Part shown: piece by piece, positions 1 to 6,881 of the stretch
Position numbering within the stretch: position 1 is the stretch's first letter
Layout: each line of letters starts with the position of its first letter
DNA from: an uncultured Lachnospiraceae bacterium
GTDB taxonomy: Bacteria; Bacillota; Clostridia; Lachnospirales; Lachnospiraceae
Length of the DNA: 11,746 nucleotides
Direction: 5' to 3'
Assembly: GCA_900546325.1 (NCBI GenBank)
Contig: URCR01000060.1
Location: 1 to 11,746, forward strand
The notes under the pieces: model-generated
Databases searched by the model: none
What the model was told of the DNA's origin: nothing
What the model saw: only the letters and a program-made list of their open reading frames with translations
Translations under genes and position numbers: made by a program

Positions 1-66
1 ATAGACCCTTATAGGGTCAAAGCAAGCCACCGGCTAAGCCGGTGGTCTTGACTGGCTCTTTTTTGC
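1..66. other. Two adjacent hairpins downstream of the TetR gene
   Basis: Two inverted repeats lie between the window edge and the TetR stop codon: GACCC/GGGTC at 4-18, and CCACCGGC/GCCGGTGG (8 bp, 3-base loop) at 27-45. Read on the minus strand they follow tetR and could end the prdF-tetR transcript, but no clean U-run follows the strong stem in that direction. On the plus strand a T-run lies at about 59-64. Such GC-rich hairpin pairs also occur at ends of IS200/IS605-type elements, so an element end just outside the window is possible. No transposase is visible. Confidence 0.5.
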
Positions 67-67
67 A

Positions 68-655
68 TTAATCTTTTGTGAGGAATTGCGCTAACGTCCC
101 GGGAAGGAGTTCTGCACTGTATTTGCTCAGAGAGTAGGAACCCTGACAGAGCAGCCAGTCGTAGATCAGTGAGCGCTCATACATTGTGTAGAGGCGGATC
201 AGTTCATCGGCAGACCGTCTGGAAGTAAATTCACCACGCTTCTGTGCATCTTCGACGATCTCCCGGATGCAGGTAAAATAGAACCGATTGTCATCCAGCA
301 GTGCACGATGATCTTTTGTCGTCAGCTGTGAGGAGTAGAGCAATGTCAGAAGCTCCATATCCACGCTTGTCTCGATCATCAGGAACAGTTCATAATTCAA
401 ATAGAGAAGCTTGTCAGCGGCAGAGAGGGTCGGATCCATCGATGCCACAAGTTCTTCGTACTTATCGTCAAACAGATAGGCAAGAGAGCCGAGCAGGGCA
501 TCTTTTCCTTTGAAATAATGGTAAAAACTGCCTTTGGATGTCCGGGAGGCAGTGATGATGTCATCAATTGTCGTTGCATGGTATCCTTTTTTGTAGAAAA
601 GATTCCACGCAGCTTTTACAATCCTACTCTTTGTCGTCTGTCGTTTTCTAGGCAT
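68..655 (-). CDS. TetR/AcrR-family transcriptional regulator
   Basis: This 195-residue protein is of normal length for a TetR-family dimeric DNA-binding regulator. Residues about 8-54 form the N-terminal helix-turn-helix domain, with the family pattern of a first helix (RIVKAAWNLFYKKGY), a TTIDDI turn and a recognition segment (TSKGSFYHYF) followed by K-D-A-L-L. The rest is a helical ligand-binding and dimerisation domain with no specific signature, so the ligand is unknown. The start is set by an AGGAGG ribosome binding site just upstream (minus strand). It begins 30 bases after prdF and in the same direction, so the two are probably cotranscribed from the prdF promoter. By position it is the candidate local regulator of the cluster, possibly sensing proline or a product, but this is inference. 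Assignment to the family is firm; the target is not known. Confidence 0.9.
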   Translation of the reverse strand: MPRKRQTTKSRIVKAAWNLFYKKGYHATTIDDIITASRTSKGSFYHYFKGKDALLGSLAYLFDDKYEELVASMDPTLSAADKLLYLNYELFLMIETSVDMELLTLLYSSQLTTKDHRALLDDNRFYFTCIREIVEDAQKRGEFTSRRSADELIRLYTMYERSLIYDWLLCQGSYSLSKYSAELLPGTLAQFLTKD

Positions 656-685
656 AAGCTGCCTCCTTTCTTTTTCGTGTGAAGA

Positions 686-1714
686 TTATCCAACCTGGAA
701 ACCATACTTTAACGGATCATCCGGATCAATCACATAAGTTGATTCCCCGGTGATGTAGGCGCTTCCGGTAATCTGCGGGATGACTGCTTTGTAGTCGCCG
801 ACAGTTGTTTCGCCTTTGATGATTCCGGTAAATTTAGAACCAATGAAGCTCTCATATACGAAAGGCTCGTCTTGACCAATCTTCCCGTGTGCATGCAGTG
901 CGGCGAGTTTTGCACTTGTGCCTGTTCCGCAAGGAGAGCGGTCTGCCATATGATCGCCGAAAATTACGACGTTTCTCATGCTGCAGCCCGGTGTTGTTGT
1001 AGAACAGTACAGTTCTGCGAGATCTACAGAAGTGATATCCAGTGTCGGGTGTTTGACTTTTACTTCTTCATTGACCTGTTTGACGAGCTGCATACCGAAA
1101 CGTGTCAGCTCTCGGATATTTTCAGGGGCAACTGTTTTGCCAATTTGTGCGAGATCCACGAGTGCAAAGAAACTTCCGCCGAAGGAGATGTCATATTTGA
1201 TTTCCTGACCGTCAATCACTGTTGTCAGATTTTCTTTATATAAGAAAGCAGGAACATTTGTGAGTGTAACGTTTAAGACTTTTCCATTTTTGACTTCTGC
1301 TTTGGTTCGGATCAGTCCGGCAGGAGCATCCAGTACGACTTCGGTATAAGGTTCTTTTGCCTCGACAAGCCCGGTCTCGATGATCGCAGTGACAGAGCCG
1401 ATGGTTCCGTGACCGCACATATTCAGATATTCTCCGGTGTCCATGAAGATGACTCCGAAATCTGCCTCCGGGTGGATCGGATCGGTCAGAAGTGCGCCAA
1501 ACATGTCGTGATGTCCGCGTGGCTCAAACATCAGAGCAGTGCGGTATTTATCGTAATGTTTTGCGAGATAGTTCTTGCGCTCGATCATTGTATCTCCCTT
1601 TAATTCGGGAAATCCGGATAAGATAATCCGTGTAAATTCTCCTACGGTATGTGTGTCGATTGCTTTGAAAGCGGCCTCAAAAGATGCTGTGTCTAAATGT
1701 GCATTGATTTCCAT
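686..1714 (-). CDS. prdF: Proline racemase PrdF
   Basis: This cytoplasmic enzyme interconverts L- and D-proline and so feeds the D-proline reductase encoded alongside. The 342-residue protein has the usual length of the proline racemase family (DapF-like fold). Both catalytic cysteines of the two-base mechanism are present: Cys100 in MCGHG and Cys262 in DRSPCGTGTSA. Family members that act as trans-3-hydroxy-L-proline dehydratases have Ser or Thr at one of these positions, so the Cys/Cys pair supports a true racemase or 4-hydroxyproline epimerase; the prd context favours proline. The start is supported by a GGAGGT ribosome binding site on the minus strand about 7 bases upstream. The gene diverges from tRNA-Sec and prdC and leads a two-gene unit with the TetR regulator. 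In other Stickland fermenters prdF often lies downstream of and in line with the prd genes; here it is inverted. Confidence 0.95.
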   Translation of the reverse strand: MEINAHLDTASFEAAFKAIDTHTVGEFTRIILSGFPELKGDTMIERKNYLAKHYDKYRTALMFEPRGHHDMFGALLTDPIHPEADFGVIFMDTGEYLNMCGHGTIGSVTAIIETGLVEAKEPYTEVVLDAPAGLIRTKAEVKNGKVLNVTLTNVPAFLYKENLTTVIDGQEIKYDISFGGSFFALVDLAQIGKTVAPENIRELTRFGMQLVKQVNEEVKVKHPTLDITSVDLAELYCSTTTPGCSMRNVVIFGDHMADRSPCGTGTSAKLAALHAHGKIGQDEPFVYESFIGSKFTGIIKGETTVGDYKAVIPQITGSAYITGESTYVIDPDDPLKYGFQVG

Positions 1715-1809
1715 TGCGATACCTCCGAAATTTTTATGTTCAAGTTCATATAAAATAGCAGGACTGGTAATAGACTAAATACTAGAACGCAGTTCAGTTT
1801 TCTAATAGT

Positions 1810-1838
1810 ATTATCGGCGAAAAATCCTGAAAAGTCAA
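1810..1838 (-). promoter_or_regulatory. Sigma-A promoter of prdF-tetR
   Basis: On the minus strand a -35 TTGACT (1838-1833) and a -10 GATAAT (1815-1810) are separated by exactly 17 bases. Transcription would start near 1803, giving a leader of about 88 bases before the prdF ATG. An 11-base palindrome, TAATAGTATTA (1803-1813), overlaps the -10 and start site and is a candidate operator. Confidence 0.7.
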
Positions 1839-1892
1839 TGGAAAGTGGGAATTTGCAGAAAGAAATAAAATGAAAAAAGTTGGAATTTACTA

Positions 1893-1921
1893 TTGAAAAA
1901 CAGTTGGGTTTGTGATAAAGT
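1893..1921 (+). promoter_or_regulatory. Probable sigma-A promoter of the tRNA-Sec gene
   Basis: A -35 TTGAAA (1893-1898) lies 17 bases from a TAAAGT -10 (1916-1921), preceded by TGA as an extended -10. The predicted start, near 1928, is 20 bases before the tRNA. The -10 matches consensus at only four positions. It lies back to back with the prdF promoter, leaving about 55 bases between the two -35 boxes. Confidence 0.5.
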
Positions 1922-1947
1922 AAATGAGCAGAGAAAAATGCATATCC

Positions 1948-2045
1948 GGGGGTAGATGGGTAACTGGTGTGCCTCCTAGTCTTCAAAACTAGTGTGGGGC
2001 GTTAAGAGCGTCCCGGGTGGGTTCGATTCCCACATGCCTCCGCCA
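1948..2045 (+). tRNA. selC: tRNA-Sec (anticodon UCA)
   Basis: This 98-base gene decodes UGA as selenocysteine. The anticodon arm is CTAGT-CTTCAAA-ACTAG, with anticodon TCA at 1983-1985. There is a long variable arm (GGGGCG/CGTCCC stem), a T arm GTGGG-TTCGATT-CCCAC, discriminator G2042 and an encoded CCA at 2043-2045. The extended 8-position acceptor side is typical of bacterial tRNA-Sec: GGGGGTAG at 1948-1955 faces ATGCCTCC, giving seven pairs including two G-U wobbles and a G-A mismatch at the eighth. A D stem GGGTA/TGCCT fits. A suppressor tRNA is unlikely given the variable arm and the length. It lies immediately upstream of the prd genes, whose prdB needs it; placement beside a selenoprotein operon rather than beside selAB is notable. 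Confidence 0.95.
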
Positions 2046-2333
2046 AAAGGAGAGAAGTTCCAGACGCATCCGCAGCCCGACGGGAAGGTTGGAGAGAAGC
2101 TGTGGTTCCGGAAGATGCATTGCACAGGATGTGTAGCACAGATGTCTTTGTGAGGCTTACATATAGGTGTGCAGACTGGAATTACCATAGATGGTCAGAG
2201 ATGACCGCAAACAGAATAGAGAGTGCAGGGCTGTTGCTGTCGGGAGACGGGGGCAGGCTTGATTGACCGATGAACGAAAAAGCTGAGTATTATACTCAGC
2301 TTTTAGTGAATACAGATAAAGGAGTCAAGAGCA
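2046..2333 (+). other. Intergenic region between tRNA-Sec and prdC
   Basis: No convincing gene is seen in these 288 bases; the open frames are short and lack ribosome binding sites. It should hold the tRNA 3' trailer and any prdC promoter. Two candidates are weak: a sigma-54-like element CGG-N9-TTGCA at 2109-2124 (correct GG-N10-GC spacing, good -12 half, poor -24 half), and a sigma-A-like TTGACC (2263-2268) 19 bases from TATTAT (2288-2293), which sits in the palindrome described separately. PrdR-type activators of prd operons in other Clostridia work with sigma-54, which is why the first was considered. Confidence 0.35.
2277..2304. repeat. Near-perfect 28-base palindrome before prdC
   Basis: A-run, GCTGAGTATTATACTCAGC (2282-2300), T-run: an 8-9 bp stem with a 1-3 base loop, extended by A-T pairs. 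It ends 14 bases before the prdC ribosome binding site. It could be a terminator for the tRNA-Sec transcript (U-run of only four), a transcriptional operator over a prdC promoter, or a 5' mRNA hairpin. Confidence 0.75.
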
Positions 2334-3650
2334 GTGGAACGGGTACATATTTTATTAAAACAGCATGTTGGGGCACCGTGCAAGGCAGTCACAGAGCCGG
2401 GTGCAGATGTACAGAGAGGGACATTGATCGCAGTTCCGGACGGACTTGGTGCCAATATATTTTCCAGTGTCTGTGGAACGGTGGAGGCGGTGACTGACAC
2501 AGAAATCGTCATCCGGAAGAACGAAGAACAGTCAGAAAGTTATGTAAAGATTCCGGAAGGAACAAAGGCCGAGATGGTAGCCTATGCAGGGATCACCGGG
2601 ATGGGCGGGGCAGGATTCCCGACGGCGGTGAAGCTTTCCGCAGATTTAAACGGAGGCTATATTCTTGTCAATGCGGCAGAATGTGAGCCGGGGCTTTGTC
2701 ATAACATCAGACAGATGGAAGAGCAGTGCGGCAAGATCATAAGCGGAGTGAAATACTGCATGGAACTGACAAATGCGTCCAAGGCAATCTTCGCGATCAA
2801 GAAGAAGAATGAAAAGGCGGTCCGCATTTTAAAAGAGGCGCTGAAAGAGGAGGAAGCAATCACGATGCACCTTCTGCCGGACATTTATCCGATGGGGGAA
2901 GAGCGGGCAGTCGTAAGAGAATGCCTTGGGATCGAACTGGGAGTGGATCAGCTTCCGACAGCGGCAGATGCAGTTGTGATCAATGTCGAAACGGTTTCGA
3001 GAGTGGCAGAGGCGATCGATGAGAGAAAACCATGCTTCTCAAAAAACGTAACTGTGATCGGCAAATTAAACGGAGGGGAAGAGCCTCATGTATTTATGGA
3101 CGTTCCGATCGGGACAAGGATCGGAGAGCTGATTGAACGCGCCGGGGGGATCAACGGAGTTTACGGTGAGATTATCGTAGGGGGACCGTTTACCGGACAT
3201 GCGGCGAAGGAGGATACCCCGGTGACAAAGACGACCGGAGGAGTGATCGTGACGATTGACCTTCCAGACCTTCATGGAGCACCGGTAGGACTTCTCGTCT
3301 GTGCCTGTGGCGGTACAGAGGAGCGCATGCGCGATATCTGTGCGAAGATGAACGGCAAGGTTGTATCTGTTGCGCGGTGCAAGCAGGCGGTTGAAATGAA
3401 AAATGGTGCGCTGAAATGTGAGCGCCCGGGAAATTGTCCGGGACAGGTGAAAAACAGCATTCAGTTTAGGAAAGATGGCTGTGAGTATATTATAATAGGA
3501 AACTGTTCGGATTGTTCCAATACTGTCATGGGATCTGCGCCAAAGATGGGACTGAAAGTCTTCCATCAGACGGATCATGTGATGCGGACGATCCACCACC
3601 CGCTGTACAGACACTTGAGAGTATCCAAGAAGGTGGAACAGGAAATTTAG
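2334..3650 (+). CDS. prdC: Proline reductase-associated electron transfer protein PrdC (RnfC-like)
   Basis: PrdC is thought to deliver electrons from NADH to D-proline reductase. The 438-residue protein is related to RnfC: an N-terminal barrel-sandwich region (about 1-65, with GADVQRG and CGTVEAV), the flavin/NADH-site-like loop GMGGAGFP at 89-96, the AECEPG motif at 115-120, and an SLBB-like segment at about 240-290. The RnfC ferredoxin-type Cys-x2-Cys-x2-Cys pairs are not seen; instead the C-terminus has its own cysteine set: Cys323/325, 336, 349, CERPGNCPG (362-368), 383 and CSDC (391-394). Translation starts at GTG, with AAAGGAG 9 bases upstream. PrdC carries selenocysteine in some other organisms; here no in-frame UGA exists, so it is a Cys form. 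Cys122 (next to AECEPG) or a C-terminal cysteine may be the counterpart; the window cannot tell which. No signal peptide or membrane segment is present, so it is cytoplasmic. It heads the prdC-prdA-prdB unit. Confidence 0.9.
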   Translation: MERVHILLKQHVGAPCKAVTEPGADVQRGTLIAVPDGLGANIFSSVCGTVEAVTDTEIVIRKNEEQSESYVKIPEGTKAEMVAYAGITGMGGAGFPTAVKLSADLNGGYILVNAAECEPGLCHNIRQMEEQCGKIISGVKYCMELTNASKAIFAIKKKNEKAVRILKEALKEEEAITMHLLPDIYPMGEERAVVRECLGIELGVDQLPTAADAVVINVETVSRVAEAIDERKPCFSKNVTVIGKLNGGEEPHVFMDVPIGTRIGELIERAGGINGVYGEIIVGGPFTGHAAKEDTPVTKTTGGVIVTIDLPDLHGAPVGLLVCACGGTEERMRDICAKMNGKVVSVARCKQAVEMKNGALKCERPGNCPGQVKNSIQFRKDGCEYIIIGNCSDCSNTVMGSAPKMGLKVFHQTDHVMRTIHHPLYRHLRVSKKVEQEI

Positions 3651-3783
3651 TCTGTGATCCGGCAGGACAGACCGGGACAGAGTAATCAAATCAGGCTTTA
3701 TCTGGCTGACCGCCGGGCGGCGGACAGTGAGCAATTCATATAGAAGAAATATGGGGGACCATTTACACAAGGAGGGACATGTT

Positions 3784-5649
3784 ATGTCAATTACAGCAGA
3801 AACAGCGAAAGAACATGCGAAAGATCCGGCGGTACTTTGCTGCCGGGCAGAAGCAGGGATCACGATTGGTGTTGAGAATCTGGAAGATCCGGCAATCTTT
3901 GACGATCTTGTAGATTCAGGGCTTTTGAATCTGGACGGAGTTCTGACAATCGAGCAGATCCTCGGGGCCACACTGACGAAGACCTGTGATTCCCTGACAC
4001 CACTTACACCGGATGTGGTATCTGGAATCAAAGAAGTGGAACAGGAAGCAGCTGTTGAAAAAGTACCGGAGCAGGAAGAAAGCCGGCAAGTGGAAGAGAC
4101 AGCAGCAAACCAGAGCATTGTCACAACGGCAGGCGGTATGTTAAAGATCCACATCGGCGAAGGGAAAGATATCGATATTGAGATTCCGACGGGAATTGCG
4201 GCAGGTGCGGCGGGAGTACAGGCTCCGGCGGCACAGACCGTTTCCGCTGCGCCGGTTACAGCAGCGCCGGCAGAGCAGGAGAAGCCTGAAAAAGTGATCA
4301 GAAGCCTGACAAGAAAGCATTTTCAGATCACAGAAGTCAAACGGGGACCGGAGACGAAGATTGAAGGAACGGTTTTATATATCCGTGAAGGAATCGAGGA
4401 GGAAGCGGCAGCTTCCCAGGAGCTTGTCAACAGCCTGAAGATTGATATCATCACACCGGAGCAGTATCACACATATTCTGAGACGATCATGGATGTACAG
4501 CCGATCGCTGCAAAAGAGGGAGAAGATGAAATCGGATCTGGTACGACAAGAGTGCTTGACGGCGTTGTTGTCATGGTGACAGGTACGGACGCGAATGGTG
4601 TTCAGATCGGAGAGTTTGGATCTTCGGAAGGAATTTTAGATGAGAACATCATGTGGGGAAGACCGGGTGCACCGGAGAAAGGCGAAATCTTCATTAAGAC
4701 GGAAGTTGTCATCAAAGAAGGTACAAATATGGAGCGTCCGGGACCGCTTGCGGCACATACGGCAACAGATGTGATCACGCAGGAAATCCGTCTCGCCCTG
4801 AAGAAACTCGATGATTCTCTCGTTGTTGATACAGAGACCTTCGAGCAGGTAAGAAGACCTGGTAAGAAGAAAGTTGTGATCGTAAAAGAAATTATGGGAC
4901 AGGGAGCAATGCATGACAACCTGATTCTTCCGGTAGAGCCGGTTGGCGTACTTGGAGCGAAACCGAATGTAGATCTTGGAAATGTTCCGGTCATGGTATC
5001 TCCGCTGGAGGTACTTGATGGATGTATCCATGCGCTGACATGTATCGGACCTGCATCGAAAGAGATGTCAAGACATTACTGGAGAGAGCCTCTGGTGCTT
5101 GAGACATTATATGATAAAGAACTGGATCTCTGCGGTGTTATTTTTGTGGGAAGCCCTCAGATCAACTCAGAGAAATTCTATGTGTCAAAACGTGTCGGAA
5201 TGATGTGTGAAGCGTTGGATGTAGACGGAGCGTTTGTCACAACAGAGGGATTTGGAAACAACCACATTGACTTCGCAAGCCACATTGAGCAGATCGGTAT
5301 GAGAGGAATCTCCGTAGTCGGTATGTCGTTCTGCGCGGTGCAGGGAGCGCTTGTTGTCGGAAATAAATACATGACCAATATGGTGGATAATAATAAATCG
5401 GAATCCGGAATCGAGAATGAAGTGCTCGCATGTAATACACTCTGCCATGAAGATGCAATCCGTGCACTTTATATGCTGAAAGCAGATATGGCGGGAGAAG
5501 AGATCAAGAAGCCGGAGAAAAAATGGAATCCAAATGTGAAAGAAAACAACGTGGAACTGATCTCTAACGTGACGGGAAAACCGGTAGAACTTGTGGCAAA
5601 TGAACAATCTCTGCCGATGAGCCAGAAGAGAAAAGAAAAATACGACTAA
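3784..5649 (+). CDS. prdA: D-proline reductase proprotein PrdA
   Basis: PrdA reduces D-proline to 5-aminovalerate together with PrdB. The family proprotein cleaves itself before a cysteine that becomes a pyruvoyl group, which binds the substrate amine. Here that cysteine is Cys420, in the context HALTC-IGPASKE, giving predicted chains of 419 and 202 residues, in line with the known subunits of about 45 and 23 kDa. Order: an N-terminal domain (1-140, with Cys19-Cys20), an Ala/Pro-rich linker (about 140-170), a domain shared with PrdD (about 172-419, including EFGSSEG at 277-283, RPGKKKVVI at 358-366 and GQGAM at 372-376), then the pyruvoyl-chain domain shared with PrdE (including NKSESG). The chosen ATG has AAGGAGGG 7 bases before it; an in-frame upstream start at 3727 would add 19 unlikely residues and lacks a good site. 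It lies 133 bases after prdC with no terminator between, so it is probably cotranscribed. Confidence 0.95.
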   Translation: MSITAETAKEHAKDPAVLCCRAEAGITIGVENLEDPAIFDDLVDSGLLNLDGVLTIEQILGATLTKTCDSLTPLTPDVVSGIKEVEQEAAVEKVPEQEESRQVEETAANQSIVTTAGGMLKIHIGEGKDIDIEIPTGIAAGAAGVQAPAAQTVSAAPVTAAPAEQEKPEKVIRSLTRKHFQITEVKRGPETKIEGTVLYIREGIEEEAAASQELVNSLKIDIITPEQYHTYSETIMDVQPIAAKEGEDEIGSGTTRVLDGVVVMVTGTDANGVQIGEFGSSEGILDENIMWGRPGAPEKGEIFIKTEVVIKEGTNMERPGPLAAHTATDVITQEIRLALKKLDDSLVVDTETFEQVRRPGKKKVVIVKEIMGQGAMHDNLILPVEPVGVLGAKPNVDLGNVPVMVSPLEVLDGCIHALTCIGPASKEMSRHYWREPLVLETLYDKELDLCGVIFVGSPQINSEKFYVSKRVGMMCEALDVDGAFVTTEGFGNNHIDFASHIEQIGMRGISVVGMSFCAVQGALVVGNKYMTNMVDNNKSESGIENEVLACNTLCHEDAIRALYMLKADMAGEEIKKPEKKWNPNVKENNVELISNVTGKPVELVANEQSLPMSQKRKEKYD

Positions 5650-5656
5650 GATTTTG

Positions 5657-5675
5657 CGGCAGTCGGGGGCTGCCG
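5657..5675 (+). other. Intercistronic hairpin between prdA and the next gene
   Basis: A GC-rich 6-bp stem CGGCAG/CTGCCG with loop TCGGGGG begins 8 bases after the prdA stop codon. No U-run follows, so it is not an intrinsic terminator. It may protect the 3' end of prdA or mark a processing site. Confidence 0.5.
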
Positions 5676-5698
5676 GAAAGTCGGTATCAGGTGATGAC

Positions 5699-5989
5699 AT
5701 GAAATATGGCGATAAGATCATCCGGATGGAAGGTGTGATCGTAGAAGTACATGACGGCTGTGTTGGAATTGACTTAAAAGGCCGTCTCGGTTATCTGAAA
5801 GTGCCGATGCGGATGCTGATCACAGACTATCCGGTGAAAGTGGGACAGGAAGTTGCATGGAATATGAGTTTTGTGGAACAGCTTGGCCCTGAGATCAATG
5901 AAAAATATATGAGCAATCTGATGACATATCAGAAGCGTCAGGAAGAAATGCGTGCGAACAATAGAGACGATGAGGAGGTATCGCAATGA
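5699..5989 (+). CDS. Small accessory protein of the D-proline reductase operon
   Basis: A 96-residue protein of unknown function. A conserved small protein occupies the same place between prdA and prdB in other Clostridia; I believe it belongs to the CBO2463/CBO2479-domain group, but could not confirm this. Residues about 1-55 look like a small beta barrel (repeated strands such as GVIVEVHDGCVGIDL and RLGYLKVPMRMLI, then PVKVGQEVAW), and about 60-96 form a charged, probably helical tail rich in Gln, Glu and Arg. There are no cysteines beyond Cys21, no membrane segment and no signal peptide. The ATG at 5699 is chosen over an in-frame TTG at 5654, which lacks a ribosome binding site; even so, only a weak AGGTGA precedes it. 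Its stop overlaps the prdB start (ATGA), so the two are translationally coupled. A role in assembly or maturation of the reductase is a guess from position. Confidence 0.8.
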   Translation: MKYGDKIIRMEGVIVEVHDGCVGIDLKGRLGYLKVPMRMLITDYPVKVGQEVAWNMSFVEQLGPEINEKYMSNLMTYQKRQEEMRANNRDDEEVSQ

Positions 5990-6711
5990 GCTTAACAGTA
6001 GTGAAAGGTATGCAGTCGGAGATCTTCGTTCCGATCACACCGCCGGCTGTATGGACTCCGGTGAAGAAGGAACTGAAAGATATGACGATCGCGCTGGCGA
6101 CAGCGGCAGGTGTCCACCATAAAAATGATGAAAGATTTAACCTTGCAGGTGATTTCACATGGAGAAAAATCACAGACCAGATGAAATCAGATGAATTAAT
6201 GGTATCCCATGGCGGATATGACAATGGGGATGTCAATAAAGATATCAACTGTATGTTCCCGATTGACCGTATCCACGAATTGGCAAAAGAAGGATTTATC
6301 AAAGCCTGTGCCCCGGTACATGCCGGATTTATGGGAGGCGGCGGAAATCAGGAGAAGTTTAAGCATGAGACAGGACCTGCGATCGCCCGGATGTTCAAAG
6401 AAGAAGGCGTGGATGCAGTAATCCTGACAGCCGGCTGAGGTACCTGCCACCGCTCTGCAGTATTGGTGCAGAGAGCGATTGAAGAAGCGGGAATTCCGAC
6501 GATCATTATTGCGGCACTTCCTCCGGTTGTGCGTCAGGCAGGAACTCCTCGTGCGGTAGCACCGCTTGTTCCGATGGGAGCAAATGCAGGAGCGCCGAAT
6601 GATGTGGAGATGCAGACTGCGATTGTAAAAGCGACTCTGGAGCAGCTCGTAGAGATCGAAACTCCGGGAAAGATTGTTCCGCTTCCGTTTGAATACGTAG
6701 CGAAGGTGTAA
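5986..6711 (+). CDS. prdB: D-proline reductase selenoprotein subunit PrdB
   Basis: PrdB is the selenocysteine subunit of D-proline reductase and belongs to the GrdB/GrdF group of reductases. One 241-residue product is predicted, with an internal UGA (6436-6438) read as Sec151; the frame stays open and recognisable on both sides, ending at TAA. The motif TAG-U-GTC-HRSAV places Sec151 three residues before Cys154, a UxxC redox box; the published Clostridium sticklandii enzyme has Sec at nearly the same residue. Other conserved segments are PITPPAVWTPV near the N-terminus, SHGGYDNGDVNKDIN at about 74-88, the GGGGNQEKF region before the active site and PRAVAPLVPMGANAGAPN after it. A strong AGGAGGT precedes the ATG, which overlaps the preceding gene by four bases. 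A SECIS-like hairpin follows the UGA, and tRNA-Sec lies in the same cluster. Without selenium, translation would stop at a 150-residue inactive fragment. Confidence 0.97.
6436..6477 (+). promoter_or_regulatory. Selenocysteine UGA codon and bacterial SECIS-like hairpin in prdB
   Basis: The UGA is followed after 14 bases by a perfect 7-bp stem CTCTGCA (6453-6459) / TGCAGAG (6467-6473) with loop GTATTGG, which can be extended at its base by CG/CG with a small bulge. Spacing and apical loop size fit bacterial SECIS elements, which recruit SelB carrying Sec-tRNA and lie inside the coding sequence. The loop contains G and U residues, as SelB-bound loops do, but no exact consensus exists for Clostridia. 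Confidence 0.75.
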
Positions 6712-6743
6712 TTGCGGGGAATGACAGTAGTCGGACGGCGATG

Positions 6744-6831
6744 AAAACGTGTATGAAAACTATTTTTGGTAAGATGGGCATCGGAAGAATGGCGCAGATG
6801 AAGAAAATGGAAGTTCATACACGTTTTTTTT
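6744..6831 (+). terminator. Long-looped hairpin with U8 run after prdB
   Basis: AAAACGTGTATGAA (6744-6757) pairs perfectly with TTCATACACGTTTT (6814-6827), and the T-run continues to 6831. The 14-bp stem and U-run fit an intrinsic terminator closing prdC-prdA-prdB, but the 56-base loop is unusually large. A direct repeat ATGAAAAC (6741-6748 and 6753-6760) overlaps the left arm. Confidence 0.65.
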
Positions 6832-6881
6832 GTATCTGCTGTTTAATGTGCGCCGGGAAGAAGTATCTGTAAAAAAGACTT

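Noticed and set aside
3485..3500. Copy of TATTATAATAGGA from the prdD palindrome found inside prdC
   Set aside because: It encodes Tyr-Ile-Ile-Ile-Gly and lacks the left CC arm, so it is not palindromic; the match follows from Ile codons.
3710..3720. CCGCCGGGCGG palindrome before prdA as a terminator or operator
   Set aside because: It is very short with almost no loop and no U-run follows; it is probably chance in GC-rich sequence.
3727..3783. Upstream in-frame start for prdA adding 19 residues
   Set aside because: No good ribosome binding site precedes it, while AAGGAGGG stands 7 bases before the ATG at 3784, and Cys420 by that numbering agrees with the known family position.
3066..4154. 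362-codon open frame on the minus strand
   Set aside because: It is antisense to prdC and prdA, has no recognisable domain and odd composition; it is a shadow of the real genes.
6463..6711. Separate 82-codon gene after the prdB UGA
   Set aside because: It is the C-terminal part of PrdB, read through the selenocysteine codon; it has no ribosome binding site of its own.
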